Shown here in pieces: positions 7,716 through 17,763 of a stretch of 64,000 nucleotides of DNA (position 1 is its first letter; each line of letters starts with the position of its first letter). The DNA is from Natronogracilivirga saccharolytica (GTDB lineage Bacteria > Bacteroidota > Rhodothermia > Balneolales > Natronogracilivirgulaceae): assembly GCF_017921895.1 (NCBI RefSeq), contig NZ_JAFIDN010000010.1, positions 62,001 to 126,000 on the forward strand, in the 5' to 3' direction. A program made the position numbers and the translations under genes. Under the pieces are notes generated by a model. That model did no database searches and was not told the origin of the DNA. It was given only the letters and a program-made list of their open reading frames with translations.

Positions 7716-10109
7716 ATGTTTATTACTCTACTGACTTTTCTGTTTGCATTTTCGGCAACCCCGCAGGCCGGGCCGACCGGAACACTTGAGGGTACCGTAA
7801 CGAATAACAACAACAATACCTTGCCTCATGCTCATGTGGCACTTCCCGATATAAACAAAGGCACGATAACACGCCGTGACGGAAGTTTCTCCATATCAGA
7901 TGTTCCGGCCGGGGAGTACCGGGCAGTCATCAGCCACGTCGGATATGATGCGTTTGAAAAAAAGGTTGCCATCAGCGAAAATGAACGAACCCGCATTGAG
8001 GTCCGGCTTAAGGCCAGCTATGAAATGCCACAGGTAGAAATTGTGGGACGAAGCCCGGAGCGGATGGTCCGCATACCCGGTTCGGCTTCCCTTGTTACTG
8101 CGGAGAGGCTGGAACAAATTGAGCCCTTGAGCGGAACGGAGGTACTGCGCCAGGTGCCCGGCATTCACTCTGTTGATCACGAGGGGATGGGGCTCCGGGC
8201 GAATATCGGGATCCGGGGACTGGATCCGGACCGCAGCCGCAACGTCCTGATGCTCGAGGACGGCATTCCCGTTGCTTTGGCACCTTATGGGGAGCCCGAG
8301 ATGTATTACACACCTGCCATAACCCGGATGGAATCCGTTGAGGTTATCAAGGGTAGCGGCGCAATTAAGTTTGGCCCGCAAACTGTTGGAGGAGTTATAA
8401 ATTACATCACGCCGGACCCGCCGCCGGAACCGGAACTGACCGCTTACATTACCGGCGGCGAGAGAGGTTATTTTACCTCGAGGCTGGGCTATGGCAACAC
8501 CTACGGCAATTCCGGTTTTCAAATCACCTGGCTGCGCCGCCAGGGAGACAACATCGGTCCGCTGAATTTCCATCTCAATGACCTGAGTGCAAAATGGAAA
8601 CTGGTACTCGGTGACAAATCCGTACTTGGTGCAAATCTGAGTATTTACGATGAGCAATCAAATTCAACATACGTCGGTATGAGTCAGCCCATGTACGAAA
8701 GCGGCCGGTATCACTTCACCGACCTGGCTCCTGATGACGAACTGGATATCCGCCGGTATTCCGCCAACCTGACACATGATTACTTTTTCAGCGACAATGT
8801 CCGCCTCAGAACCTCCGCCTATGCCTACACCACCAGGCGAAACTGGTCACGGCAGGACTTCGACAATCAGCCTGTTGACGGCAGGCAGTACAGCAGGGTT
8901 GTCGGCAATGAGGATGAACCTTTTGGCGCCCTTTGGTTCAGAGAAACAACCGGCAATCGCAACAGAGAATTCGAGGTCATTGGAATAGAACCGAGATTCA
9001 GTGCGCGTTACTACACCGGGGAGTTCCGGAATGAACTGGATGCAGGCTTCCGGTATCTGTATGAGCGGGCATTTGAACAGCGGGTAAACGGCTCCATCGA
9101 CAGTCCCAAAACAGGTGATATCCGCGATGATGAAATACGTACCGGCTATGCAGCCAGCGGATTTGTCCAAAACCGTTTCTATGCCACAGACAGGCTTACT
9201 TTTACACCCGGGATCAGAGTAGAGTATTTTCAGTACGAAAGGGATATCATGCGCAACAATTTTGAGGATGTATCCCGCACGTCATCAGATGAGACGCTGG
9301 CCTTTATTCCGGGGTTCGGGGTCAATTATCAGCTGGGTCATCTTTCCTCCTTGTTTGCAGGCGTGCACCGCGGGTTTAGTCCGCCAAGAGTCAAAGATGC
9401 CATCACCCCCGCCGGTGACAGTGAAGAGCTTGAGGCTGAATGGAGCTGGAGCTATGAAGCCGGATTCCGGCTTTCGCCTGCCCGCTACCTTTCATCCGAA
9501 GTCACCACGTATTACATGACATTTGAAAATCAGATCATACCGGTTTCCGAGTCTGCCGGCGGACAGGGACTGCCCAATGCAACCGGGCTGACAAACGGTG
9601 GTGCCACTGAGCATTATGGTCTGGAATTTTTGGTGAGGTTGACTCCATTTATAACCGAAGAAACAGGAATTACACCTGAGTTTGAAATCGGCGGCACCTG
9701 GAGCAGGGCATCCTTCAGTGAAGACCGGTTTGTTTCATCTGATGGTGAAATCGTTAATGTCAAAGGAAACGAACTGCCCTATGCACCGGAATGGTCCGGC
9801 TTTTCACAGCTGTCCATGCGTCACGAAACCGGTGTTTCCGGCTACATTAAAGCAACATATACAGGGGAGCAGTTCGGTGACGTTCTGAATCGCACCGGGC
9901 CGACCGGTAACGGGCGCGAAGGAATGCTGGACAGCTATACGGTACTTGATGCCGGCCTGCGCTACCAGCTTCCCTTTGATTACGACTCATCCGTTTCGGT
10001 AACCATACGCAATCTTACCGATGAGCGCTACATATCATCCCGCAGGCCGCAGGGTATCCGCATGGGATTGCCGAGGATGATCACTTTCGGAATCGACTTG
10101 AAGATATAG
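7716..10109 (+). CDS. TonB-dependent outer-membrane receptor, FecA-like
   Basis: 797 aa. A short signal peptide is followed by a carboxypeptidase-regulatory-like beta domain (about 25-110: GTLEGTVTNN, DGSFSISDVPAGEY), then a plug domain (about 115-235) and a 22-strand type barrel. The plug holds NVLMLEDGIPVALAPYGEPE, characteristic of the ferric-dicitrate receptor FecA group, and GSGAIKFGPQTVGGVINY. It should import an iron chelate or similar large ligand using TonB energy, but ligand identity is inferred only from the plug. No FecI/FecR sigma pair is seen, and the N-terminus lacks the signalling domain that such pairs use. Start ATG at 7716. Confidence 0.9.
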   Translation: MFITLLTFLFAFSATPQAGPTGTLEGTVTNNNNNTLPHAHVALPDINKGTITRRDGSFSISDVPAGEYRAVISHVGYDAFEKKVAISENERTRIEVRLKASYEMPQVEIVGRSPERMVRIPGSASLVTAERLEQIEPLSGTEVLRQVPGIHSVDHEGMGLRANIGIRGLDPDRSRNVLMLEDGIPVALAPYGEPEMYYTPAITRMESVEVIKGSGAIKFGPQTVGGVINYITPDPPPEPELTAYITGGERGYFTSRLGYGNTYGNSGFQITWLRRQGDNIGPLNFHLNDLSAKWKLVLGDKSVLGANLSIYDEQSNSTYVGMSQPMYESGRYHFTDLAPDDELDIRRYSANLTHDYFFSDNVRLRTSAYAYTTRRNWSRQDFDNQPVDGRQYSRVVGNEDEPFGALWFRETTGNRNREFEVIGIEPRFSARYYTGEFRNELDAGFRYLYERAFEQRVNGSIDSPKTGDIRDDEIRTGYAASGFVQNRFYATDRLTFTPGIRVEYFQYERDIMRNNFEDVSRTSSDETLAFIPGFGVNYQLGHLSSLFAGVHRGFSPPRVKDAITPAGDSEELEAEWSWSYEAGFRLSPARYLSSEVTTYYMTFENQIIPVSESAGGQGLPNATGLTNGGATEHYGLEFLVRLTPFITEETGITPEFEIGGTWSRASFSEDRFVSSDGEIVNVKGNELPYAPEWSGFSQLSMRHETGVSGYIKATYTGEQFGDVLNRTGPTGNGREGMLDSYTVLDAGLRYQLPFDYDSSVSVTIRNLTDERYISSRRPQGIRMGLPRMITFGIDLKI

Positions 10110-10204
10110 AACTTGATTGCAGATTCAGATATGCTTCAGAGATTTAAGTCTGATTTGAAAATTCATCGCTGATTCAGAAATGCAATTCCGGTTCAGTGAT
10201 GCAG

Positions 10205-10237
10205 GCCCTGACTGGAAGGTGCAAATCCATTCAGGGC
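10205..10237 (+). repeat. Imperfect hairpin in the receptor-ligase spacer
   Basis: GCCCTGA (10205-10211), one mismatch, TGGA, a 9-base loop, TCCA, and TCAGGGC (10231-10237) give an 11-bp stem with one mismatch. It lies 96 bases after the TonB receptor stop and 160 bases before the acyl-CoA synthetase start. No T-run follows, so it is not a classical terminator; it may be a 3'-end stabiliser or operator. The rest of the 10110-10399 spacer holds only loosely repeated GATTCAG-like words. Confidence 0.4.
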
Positions 10238-10399
10238 TAATCTCCTGGCAATCCTTGCTGGCAAAGACCGGCATTCAAAGAACATTCGCATCAGCCGGTC
10301 AGGATTCTGCTTTCAAATATTCGGTTGAAATGATACTTTTGAGTTGTGGGGAAGCCCTCGGCAGCCATTATATTTACCGTCATTTCAACTGCTACTATT

Positions 10400-12139
10400 A
10401 TGAATTCATCGATATCCTATTTTGAAACCAGGAACATCACTTCGATACAGGACATGCTGCTTCAGTCGGCGCAGCACTATTCCAAACGCCGTGCCCTGAC
10501 GGATTTTAATCCGACGCCGATTTCTGAAGTCAGCTATGAAGAGCTGCTTCGCAATGTTCAGGTGTTCGGTACCGCCATGAAAAAGCTCGGACTCAAAGAG
10601 CGTTCGCATATTGCCGTTATTGGCGAAAACCGCGTACAGTGGTGCATCGCCTATCTTGCGGCGGTGTGTTACAACTATGTGGTGGTGCCCATAGACAAAA
10701 ACCTCAGCAAGACCGAGGTGCTCAACATTGTACACGAATCTGACGCCGGCGCCATCGTCTTTTCCGGCGGGATGAGCTCCCACTTCGAAACCGCCCACAG
10801 TGCGCTGAAAAAAGTAAAGCACTACATCCACATGGATCTGGAACAGCAGCAGGGTGATTTCCTCTCCATGACGGCCATGATGAATGCGGTTCCACGGGAT
10901 AAAGTTCAGGATATGCCGGGAATCGACCCTGAGGCGATGAGCATCATCGTATTTACTTCCGGATCCCTGGGCAGGGCCAAAGGCGTGATGCTGTCCCAGA
11001 AAAATATCGCGGCCAATCTGATGGGCATGGTGAAAATGGTCCGGCTCTATCCGGAAGACCGGTTCCTGTCTGTGCTGCCCATTCACCACACCTATGAGTG
11101 CACCTGCGGTTTTCTGTGTCCGCTGTACAAGGGTTCTGCGGTTTATTATGCGCGCTCACTCAAAACAGTGGTCGAGGATCTCCAGAAGAGCAAAGCCACC
11201 ATCCTGCTTGGCGTTCCGCTTCTCTTTGAAAAAATGTACAAGAACATCCGCAAGGGAATTCAGGAAAAAGCGGCAACGCGAATGATGGTGCCCCCGATGG
11301 TAGGCATCGGAAAAACGCTGAAAAAACTGGGCTGGAAGGATGCGCCCAAAAAACTGTTCGGGTCGCTGCATCAGAAATTCGGCGGACATATCCGGCTTTT
11401 TATTGCAGGCGGGGCCGCTCCTGATCCGCAGATTGCGGCCGGACTCCGGCATCTGGGCTTTACATTTCTGCAGGGATACGGCCTCACCGAAACGGCTCCC
11501 ATTCTGGCTCTTAACCGCATCGAAGCCTTCAAGGATGAAGCAGCGGGACTGCCTCTGCCGGGAGTCAACATCCGGATTCATGAGCCGGATGAAGAGGGGG
11601 TCGGTGAGGTGATTGCCAAAGGCGATAATGTCATGATCGGGTACTACAAGAATGACCAGGCCACCCGTGAAAGCTTCACCAGCGACGGCTGGTACCGCAC
11701 CGGCGATCTCGGATTTGTTGATGATGACGGATTTCTCCACATCAGCGGCCGCAAAAAGAATGTGATCATTGCCGCCAATGGAAAAAATGTCTTCCCCGAA
11801 GAGCTGGAAGACTACCTTAACCGCAGTCCGCTCATTCAGGAATCCATGGTATACGGCGAGCCGCACAGCGGATACAATGAGCGCATTGCAGCTCAGGTCG
11901 TCGTGGATGGTGAGGCGCTGATCGCACGTGCCGAATCAAAGAAAAAGGAAATAACCAGGGACTGGATACAGAAAGTCATCCAGAAGGAAATCGACAAAGT
12001 GAACAAGCAGGTATCTGCCTACAAGCGGATCCAGAACGTGATCGTCCGCGAGGATGAATTTGCCAAAACCACCACTCAGAAAATCAAAAGGTACATGGTG
12101 GGCAAAGATCCGAGTCCGGTCAGCACCGAAGAGCACTGA
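10400..12139 (+). CDS. Long-chain fatty-acid-CoA ligase (AMP-binding), copy 1
   Basis: 579 aa from the ATG at 10400; an upstream in-frame ATG at 10346 adds 18 hydrophobic residues not seen in the family. Two-step enzyme: fatty acid + ATP to acyl-AMP, then to acyl-CoA. Family marks: the P-loop region near residue 190 (here FTSGSLGRAKGV, with Leu where most members have Thr), QGYGLTETAP near 375, YRTGDLG near 447 and the GRKKNVI hinge near 468, plus the C-terminal lysine motif TTQKIKRY. The FAA1/FadD15-like subgroup fits best. It is convergent with a second, related ligase, so the two are not an operon. Chain-length preference is unknown. Confidence 0.9.
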   Translation: MNSSISYFETRNITSIQDMLLQSAQHYSKRRALTDFNPTPISEVSYEELLRNVQVFGTAMKKLGLKERSHIAVIGENRVQWCIAYLAAVCYNYVVVPIDKNLSKTEVLNIVHESDAGAIVFSGGMSSHFETAHSALKKVKHYIHMDLEQQQGDFLSMTAMMNAVPRDKVQDMPGIDPEAMSIIVFTSGSLGRAKGVMLSQKNIAANLMGMVKMVRLYPEDRFLSVLPIHHTYECTCGFLCPLYKGSAVYYARSLKTVVEDLQKSKATILLGVPLLFEKMYKNIRKGIQEKAATRMMVPPMVGIGKTLKKLGWKDAPKKLFGSLHQKFGGHIRLFIAGGAAPDPQIAAGLRHLGFTFLQGYGLTETAPILALNRIEAFKDEAAGLPLPGVNIRIHEPDEEGVGEVIAKGDNVMIGYYKNDQATRESFTSDGWYRTGDLGFVDDDGFLHISGRKKNVIIAANGKNVFPEELEDYLNRSPLIQESMVYGEPHSGYNERIAAQVVVDGEALIARAESKKKEITRDWIQKVIQKEIDKVNKQVSAYKRIQNVIVREDEFAKTTTQKIKRYMVGKDPSPVSTEEH

Positions 12140-12290
12140 TGACAGCATGCGGAGCCACGAACAAGCAGTCAGGAGCCGGAACTGCGACCATGAGCCCCTG
12201 CACCTGACTTCAGCTAAAGATTACATCGTATGTAAACCCCGCAAGGGATAACTGATCCGTCACGGGCTTACTGCGCAATACAACACTTAC

Positions 12291-14054
12291 TCAGTCATCA
12301 CTGACATAGAGGTAGCGTTTTATCTTTTGCGTGGGTGTTTTCTCAAAAGGTTCGGCCTGTTCGTAGACCTCTGCAAGTTTTGCGAAAGATGCTACGCTGG
12401 CATTGGTTTCATTACGGATGTCAACCAGGAGTTTCTTGATGAAACTCCTGATTTCGGCCTGTGACAGTCCTTTTTCCTCAAACTCTTCATCGAGTTTCTC
12501 GTAATTCAGGTGGACCCTGGCGACGAGACGGTTGTTCTGCTTGTAGACTATCGACTCCAGCACATAATCGGACCGGTGCAGAACGGATTCGATGCCTTCG
12601 GGATAGATATTCTCGCCGCTGGGACCCAGAATCATGTTTTTGAGGCGTCCCCGGATGTAGAGATAGCCGTCCTTATCGAATGCTCCGAGATCTCCTGTTC
12701 GCAGCCATCCGTCTTCAGTTATCGTTTCTGCGGTAAGTTCGGGATCGTTGAAATAGCCTTTCATGACATTGGGTCCGCGCACCAGGATCTCACCATCATC
12801 CATCTTCTTTCGGGTAATGCTGGCCGCTGAATTCTCGCCATTTTCGGCACTGCCGTCATGGTTATTACGGTCATAATCAATGCGGACCTCAACTCCTGGC
12901 ATCGGTTTTCCGACTGAGTAAAGCCGGGTTTCTCCCACATTGGCAGCGGCAGCCATGGGCGCGGTTTCCGTAAGACCGTATCCCACAGCGTAAGGGAAGC
13001 CGGCTTCTTCCATAAACTCTTCCACTTCGGGAGCGATGGATGCCCCGCCAATGGCAAAAATCCTGAGTGCACCGCCAAAGGTCTTCATCATTTTCCGTCC
13101 GGCCTTGCGGTGGATCATCTTTCGGATTGCAGGAATTTTGTATGCGGTGCGGATGGCCCGGTTCTTCTGAATTTCCGGCATGATCCGCCCCTTGTGCATT
13201 TTTTCAATGATCAGGGGAACCGACAGCATGACCGTGGGCCGGACCTGTTTGAGCGCAGGCAGGAGCACCGGAGCTGTCGGGGGCTTGCTCACGTAATATA
13301 CCGCAGCTCCGATCATCATCGGCATTACCAGTCCCACCGTACATTCATACACATGCGGCAGCGGCAGAATCGACAGCAGCCGCTCGGTTTCATCGACCTG
13401 AACTACATTCTCAAGCGACATCGCATTGGATACGATGTTTCTGTGGGTGAGCACCACACCTTTGGAATGGCCGGTGGTCCCCGAGGTGTAGATTATGGAT
13501 GCGGGTTCATCTTCTGCCACGTTGACCGACGAAATGCCGAATTTCTGCAATGCCATGTGCTTTATGCGACGCAGTTCCCGGCTTCCTTCAGCATAGAGCT
13601 TGCGAACACGGTCCTTGCTCCAGTCCGGCGACACAACAGACAGGTTGTCCGTCAGAATAACTGCATTCAGGCTTCGCAGATCAAACTCCTCAACCTTGTG
13701 GTACAGTTTTTCGGATACAAACAAGGCACAGGCACCGGAATGGCGTATGATGTGATGAATTTCCGAGGGATGAAAATCGTTGAGAATGGGTACGGCGACA
13801 GCCTTGAGCGATGTAATTCCGAAGTAGGCGACAGGCCAGTTCGGACTGTTTTCGCTCAGAATAGCCACGCGGTCACCCGCTTCAACTCCGCTTTCACGAA
13901 GATAGGAGGCAACTCTGGATACTTTTTCTCCCATCTCCTTGTATGTTGTCGGTTTTTCACCTGCATAGCCCAGGGCCGGCCGGTCCGGAAAATTTGTAAT
14001 CGTCCGTTTCAGTAGTGACGGCAATGTTTTTTCTTGAAGCGGTTTGAGTTTCAT
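12291..14054 (-). CDS. Long-chain fatty-acid-CoA ligase (AMP-binding), copy 2
   Basis: 587 aa from the ATG at 14054; the frame extends 42 residues further upstream, but those do not resemble the family. Same fold and reaction as the neighbouring ligase. Motifs: canonical P-loop IIYTSGTTGHSKGVV near 185, GYGLTETAPM near 365, RTGDLGAFDKDGYL near 455, GRLKNMI hinge near 475, and terminal TPTQKIKRYLY. It has a polar insertion of about 20 residues near 410-435 (NNHDGSAENGENSA) not found in its neighbour. The two convergent ligases share general architecture but are clearly diverged, so this is an old duplication or independent acquisition. Its start region faces the protoporphyrinogen oxidase gene. 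Confidence 0.9.
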   Translation of the reverse strand: MKLKPLQEKTLPSLLKRTITNFPDRPALGYAGEKPTTYKEMGEKVSRVASYLRESGVEAGDRVAILSENSPNWPVAYFGITSLKAVAVPILNDFHPSEIHHIIRHSGACALFVSEKLYHKVEEFDLRSLNAVILTDNLSVVSPDWSKDRVRKLYAEGSRELRRIKHMALQKFGISSVNVAEDEPASIIYTSGTTGHSKGVVLTHRNIVSNAMSLENVVQVDETERLLSILPLPHVYECTVGLVMPMMIGAAVYYVSKPPTAPVLLPALKQVRPTVMLSVPLIIEKMHKGRIMPEIQKNRAIRTAYKIPAIRKMIHRKAGRKMMKTFGGALRIFAIGGASIAPEVEEFMEEAGFPYAVGYGLTETAPMAAAANVGETRLYSVGKPMPGVEVRIDYDRNNHDGSAENGENSAASITRKKMDDGEILVRGPNVMKGYFNDPELTAETITEDGWLRTGDLGAFDKDGYLYIRGRLKNMILGPSGENIYPEGIESVLHRSDYVLESIVYKQNNRLVARVHLNYEKLDEEFEEKGLSQAEIRSFIKKLLVDIRNETNASVASFAKLAEVYEQAEPFEKTPTQKIKRYLYVSDD

Positions 14055-14228
14055 ACGAATATGTGTTTTCAAAAAGTCAACAAAGTCAACTATGTTCAGT
14101 AATAATACAGGTGTTTGCAAGTCCGGTTGTTTCGAGCAAAAATAACCAAATATCCGGCATCCCCGAAAAAAACCTGTCAAGTTTTGAAAAATGGCTTACC
14201 TTCGACGCATAACAACTTTTTTTAACCT

Positions 14229-15674
14229 ATGGCCCGAATTGGAATCATCGGCGCAGGGATCAGCGGACTGACCCTCGCTTTTTTACTGCAGAATAAAGGA
14301 CATTCCGTCACGGTTTTTGAACGGTCCGTGCAGCCCGGCGGCGCTCTGAGAACTACCCGGACTGCTGACGGATGGAGCGCCGAATGGGGGCCGAACACCA
14401 TTATTGAATCATCCGGCAGGATCAAATCGCTGATTTCCATGCTGGACCTTGAAGACCGCCGCGTCTATCCGGATGATCTTGCGAAAAAAAGGTATATCGT
14501 CAGAAACGGCAGAATGATTGCCGTTCCGGGCTCACTGGCGGAGCTCATCCGCACGCCATTGCTGAGCCGGTCCGCCAAGATGCGCATTCTTCGCGAACCG
14601 TTCCGCGGCCGCGGCAACAGCACGGATGAAACACTGGCGGATTTTGTCCGGCGACGTCTGGGTGAAGAGTTTTTGAAATGGCCCATTGACGCGCTTGTCG
14701 GGGGTATTTATGCCGGAAATCCGGAGCTGCTCTCGCTTCGGCACGCTTTTCCGCGGCTTGCACTGCTCGAAGAACAGCACGGCTCGCTGATATGGGGCCA
14801 GCTGAGGGGCGGCATCAGGCAACCGGCCGGATCGGATGAGATACCACGCAACAAAGCAGCCATTTTTTCTTTCGATGATGGCCTGCAGGTTCTTCCGGAA
14901 GCTATAACCCGTAAGCTTGGCGATGCTGTTGTTACGAATGTATGGCCTACGGAGATCAGCACCCCGGAAATCAGTACCACGGATATCAGAAACCCGGCGA
15001 ACACATCCGACGGGCGGTCGGCCCGATGGCAATTATCCTTCCGGGAAAATCACAAAAAGGGGGCGGATCTCACAACCCGGTCGTTTGATGTCCTGATCTA
15101 CTCCGGAACGGCATATGGTCTCAACGATATCAAACTTCCGGACTCCCTTTCAAAAGAAATCCGGGCGGTGACAGAAATTCCGCATCCGCCTGTAACCTCG
15201 CTCACACTTGGCTTCCGGCGTGATGATGTTGCACATCCGCTGGATGGTTTCGGAGTGCTAGTACCCGGCGTGGAGGGATTTTCCGTCCTCGGCACACTGT
15301 TCACCTCATCCCTGTTTCCCGACCGTGCTCCCGACTCCGGACATGTCACCCTGACGACATATCTGGGCGGCACACGTCAGCCCGAAATTGCCGGAAAGGA
15401 TGAAGATGAACAGGAGCAGCTGGTTACCGGTGCACTTGACCGCTTGCTTGGACTTCGGGGAAAACCGCGTTTTCGTCACAGGGTGCACTGGCCCAAAGCC
15501 ATCCCGCAATTTCAGACCGGACACCAGCAGTTTCTCGACCGCATAAACCGCGCGGAGAGTGAGCATCCCGGATTTTACATGTCGGGCAATTATCGCACCG
15601 GCATTTCCGTCGGCGATACCATCAACGCCGCTTTTGATCTTGCAGACCGAATCCATCATAAACACCAGGATTAA
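14229..15674 (+). CDS. hemY: Protoporphyrinogen oxidase, O2-dependent HemY type
   Basis: 481 aa flavoprotein that oxidises protoporphyrinogen IX (or coproporphyrinogen III) by six electrons with O2. The N-terminal Rossmann motif IGAGISGLTLAFLL and ERSVQPGGALRT bind FAD; WGPNTIIE near 57, the SLRHAFPRLALLEEQHGSL block near 170-185 and the C-terminal MSGNYRTGISVGDTI near 450 are diagnostic of this oxidase and separate it from other amine-oxidase-like flavoproteins. Since a ferrochelatase (protoheme route) gene lies in the same region, the protoporphyrin reaction is the likelier one. Followed after only 3 bases by a nucleotide-sugar-epimerase-like gene, so the two are probably cotranscribed. Confidence 0.9.
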   Translation: MARIGIIGAGISGLTLAFLLQNKGHSVTVFERSVQPGGALRTTRTADGWSAEWGPNTIIESSGRIKSLISMLDLEDRRVYPDDLAKKRYIVRNGRMIAVPGSLAELIRTPLLSRSAKMRILREPFRGRGNSTDETLADFVRRRLGEEFLKWPIDALVGGIYAGNPELLSLRHAFPRLALLEEQHGSLIWGQLRGGIRQPAGSDEIPRNKAAIFSFDDGLQVLPEAITRKLGDAVVTNVWPTEISTPEISTTDIRNPANTSDGRSARWQLSFRENHKKGADLTTRSFDVLIYSGTAYGLNDIKLPDSLSKEIRAVTEIPHPPVTSLTLGFRRDDVAHPLDGFGVLVPGVEGFSVLGTLFTSSLFPDRAPDSGHVTLTTYLGGTRQPEIAGKDEDEQEQLVTGALDRLLGLRGKPRFRHRVHWPKAIPQFQTGHQQFLDRINRAESEHPGFYMSGNYRTGISVGDTINAAFDLADRIHHKHQD

Positions 15675-15677
15675 TCC

Positions 15678-16505
15678 ATGACTCATCACAGAATAAGTAT
15701 ATTAGGATGCGGCTGGCTGGGCTTTCCGCTGGCGCAACAGCTTGTTGCAAATAACCATTTTGTGCGGGGCAGCACTACCACAAAGGAAAAAATCCCGCTG
15801 CTTGAGGAGTCGGGTATCGAACCCTATTTCCTGACGCTTGATCCGCGCCTGAGCGGTGACGATATCACCTCTTTTTTCGATGTGGACACGGTTGTGCTGA
15901 ACATTCCGCCGCCACGGGTTGACAACCGCGTCGCTGTCTTGCAGCAGCAGGCCAATGAGCTGATCTCCTATCTGAATGCCTCACCTGTAAAACGCGTGAT
16001 CATGGTCAGCTCTACCGGCGTCTATGGATTCAAAAACCAGGATGCCGATGAAAATGACGCGCATCCGGCTGAAACGGAAAACGGCAAGGGACTGGTTGCA
16101 ATGGAGCGGATGCTGATGCAGGGCCTGAACGCGATAGTTGCCATAGTACGCATGGCGGGGCTGATCGGGCCGGACCGCCATCCCGGCCGCTTCATGGCAG
16201 GCAAGGAAGTAGAGGGCAATGGCGAAGAGCCTGTAAACCTGATTCATCAGGATGATGCCATCGGTGTCGTCGGCGCCCTGATCCGGCAACCGGAAATTTC
16301 CGGCGTATTCAATGCCTGCGCCCGGGAGCATCCCACCCGACGGGAAGTTTATGTAAACGCGGCTGAAAGCCTGGGTTATGAGCCGCCGGTATTTCGCGAT
16401 TCGTCACCCCGACCGTGGAAACGGATCATCAGCAAAAAAATCCGCGAAACAACCGGCTACAGCTTTGCATATGACGATCCGGCATCTCCGGATTTATTCA
16501 GGTAG
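15678..16505 (+). CDS. NAD(P)-dependent epimerase/SDR-like protein, YeeZ type
   Basis: 275 aa, extended short-chain dehydrogenase fold. The N-terminal ILGCGWLGFPLAQQL binds the dinucleotide, and VVLNIPPPR followed by VIMVSSTGVYG is typical of the YeeZ/YbjT-like branch. Members resemble nucleotide-sugar epimerases but the classical YxxxK active-site pair is degraded, and their reaction is unknown. Starts 3 bases after the hemY stop, suggesting coexpression. Its 3' end overlaps the convergent MFS gene by 8 bases. Confidence 0.82.
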   Translation: MTHHRISILGCGWLGFPLAQQLVANNHFVRGSTTTKEKIPLLEESGIEPYFLTLDPRLSGDDITSFFDVDTVVLNIPPPRVDNRVAVLQQQANELISYLNASPVKRVIMVSSTGVYGFKNQDADENDAHPAETENGKGLVAMERMLMQGLNAIVAIVRMAGLIGPDRHPGRFMAGKEVEGNGEEPVNLIHQDDAIGVVGALIRQPEISGVFNACAREHPTRREVYVNAAESLGYEPPVFRDSSPRPWKRIISKKIRETTGYSFAYDDPASPDLFR

Positions 16506-17763
16506 CAGGTTTTCTCCGGTACAGTTTCCAGCCAATCCAGATTGTGATGCACAAAGCCAGCGCTGTGGCAAAAAACGGGAGAAACACAAGCACTCCGAAG
16601 AGAAAACCGCCCCATGTCGGACCGATAGCCCGTCCCAGCCCTGAAAGTCCCTGGGCCAGGCCCATCATGGCCCCGTAACTTTCTGTTCCGGCCTCCTTTG
16701 AGATCAGACTGTTTATTGTCGGTAGGTTGAGGCTGTGTCCCAGCGCCATAACTCCAAGAAAAACCGTCAGCATGGAGACGGATTGCGACAGAGCGATGGC
16801 AGCAAAGCCCAGTGTCATCAGAATATTTCCGGTAAAAAACAGGCCGGTTTCTGAGAACCAGCGGCTCAGCGGCCGGATCAGCCCGCCCTGGACAACAACA
16901 GCAATGACACCGATGTAAAAGAACTGCATGCCGACCTCTTCGGGCCGCATATCGAGGATTTCTTCGGCAAACAGAGGAAATGCGCTGTAGAGACTGGCCT
17001 GGCCGAATGAAAGAAGAAATGCGGCTCCGAGTAAAAACAGAATGGGTCCGCCGGTGGCTTTTTGCTGCGCCGAGAGCTTTCGCCAGAATTCAGGCATGAA
17101 GACGCTCGGGCGTGATGCTGTTTCAGAGGCGGGTTTTTCACCGGGTGCAGAGCGCTCGACGGTTTCCGGCAGAAAAAACATTACGAGCAGAAAACTGCAG
17201 AATGAAAGAAATGCCGCAAAAAATCCGGGCAGGCCGAAACGCCGGACTTCCATCCATTCCGCAAATCCTGTCATGCCGGTTGCCGCAACCCACTCCTGCA
17301 GTGACGGGTGGATGAGTCCGGATGCCAGAGCGGGCCCCAGAACAAAGCCGATGCCGAAGGCGGCTCCGATGAGTCCCATTCCTTTGGCGCGGTCTTTATC
17401 TGTGGTGACATCGGCAATGTAAGCCTGGGCGGTTGCGATGTTTCCGCCCATGACACCGGCGACAAGCCGGGACAAAAACAGCACAAAAAGCGATTCGGCA
17501 AAACCGAACATGATGTAAGCCGCCACCGCCCCGGCAGTGCTCAGCAGCATGATGGGACGCCGGCCGATCCGGTCGGACAAGCTGCCCCAGATGGGTGAAA
17601 ACACCAGCTGCGCCACGGAGTAAATACTGTAAAGCAGGCCGATGACAACCGGTGTTGCCGCAAACTCCCGTGCATAAAACGGAAGCAACGGCAATACCAG
17701 GCCAAAACCGATCAGGTCAATCAGTACGACCAGAAATACCGTGGCGAGTGAGCCTTTTTTCAA
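16498..17763 (-). CDS. Major facilitator transporter, TetA-like
   Basis: 421 aa, 12 membrane segments. The motif between helices 2 and 3 reads GSLSDRIGRRPIMLLS, and helix 5 has GIGFVLGPALAS, placing it in the drug:proton antiporter group with 12 helices (Tet-like). The substrate is not readable. Its first codon is a TTG that overlaps the hemL stop (TTGA), so translation is likely coupled to hemL; the location raises the possibility of exporting a porphyrin intermediate or toxic amino-ketone, which is inference only. C-terminus overlaps the convergent epimerase gene by 8 bases. Confidence 0.85.
   Translation of the reverse strand: MKKGSLATVFLVVLIDLIGFGLVLPLLPFYAREFAATPVVIGLLYSIYSVAQLVFSPIWGSLSDRIGRRPIMLLSTAGAVAAYIMFGFAESLFVLFLSRLVAGVMGGNIATAQAYIADVTTDKDRAKGMGLIGAAFGIGFVLGPALASGLIHPSLQEWVAATGMTGFAEWMEVRRFGLPGFFAAFLSFCSFLLVMFFLPETVERSAPGEKPASETASRPSVFMPEFWRKLSAQQKATGGPILFLLGAAFLLSFGQASLYSAFPLFAEEILDMRPEEVGMQFFYIGVIAVVVQGGLIRPLSRWFSETGLFFTGNILMTLGFAAIALSQSVSMLTVFLGVMALGHSLNLPTINSLISKEAGTESYGAMMGLAQGLSGLGRAIGPTWGGFLFGVLVFLPFFATALALCITIWIGWKLYRRKPAT

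Noticed and set aside
10110-10399. GATTCAG-like repeats as a CRISPR or integration site
   Set aside because: Units are irregular in length and spacing, there are no spacers of fixed size and no cas or integrase gene.
13110-14015. 301-residue + strand frame opposite the second acyl-CoA synthetase
   Set aside because: His/Arg-rich shadow with no recognisable motif and no start signal.
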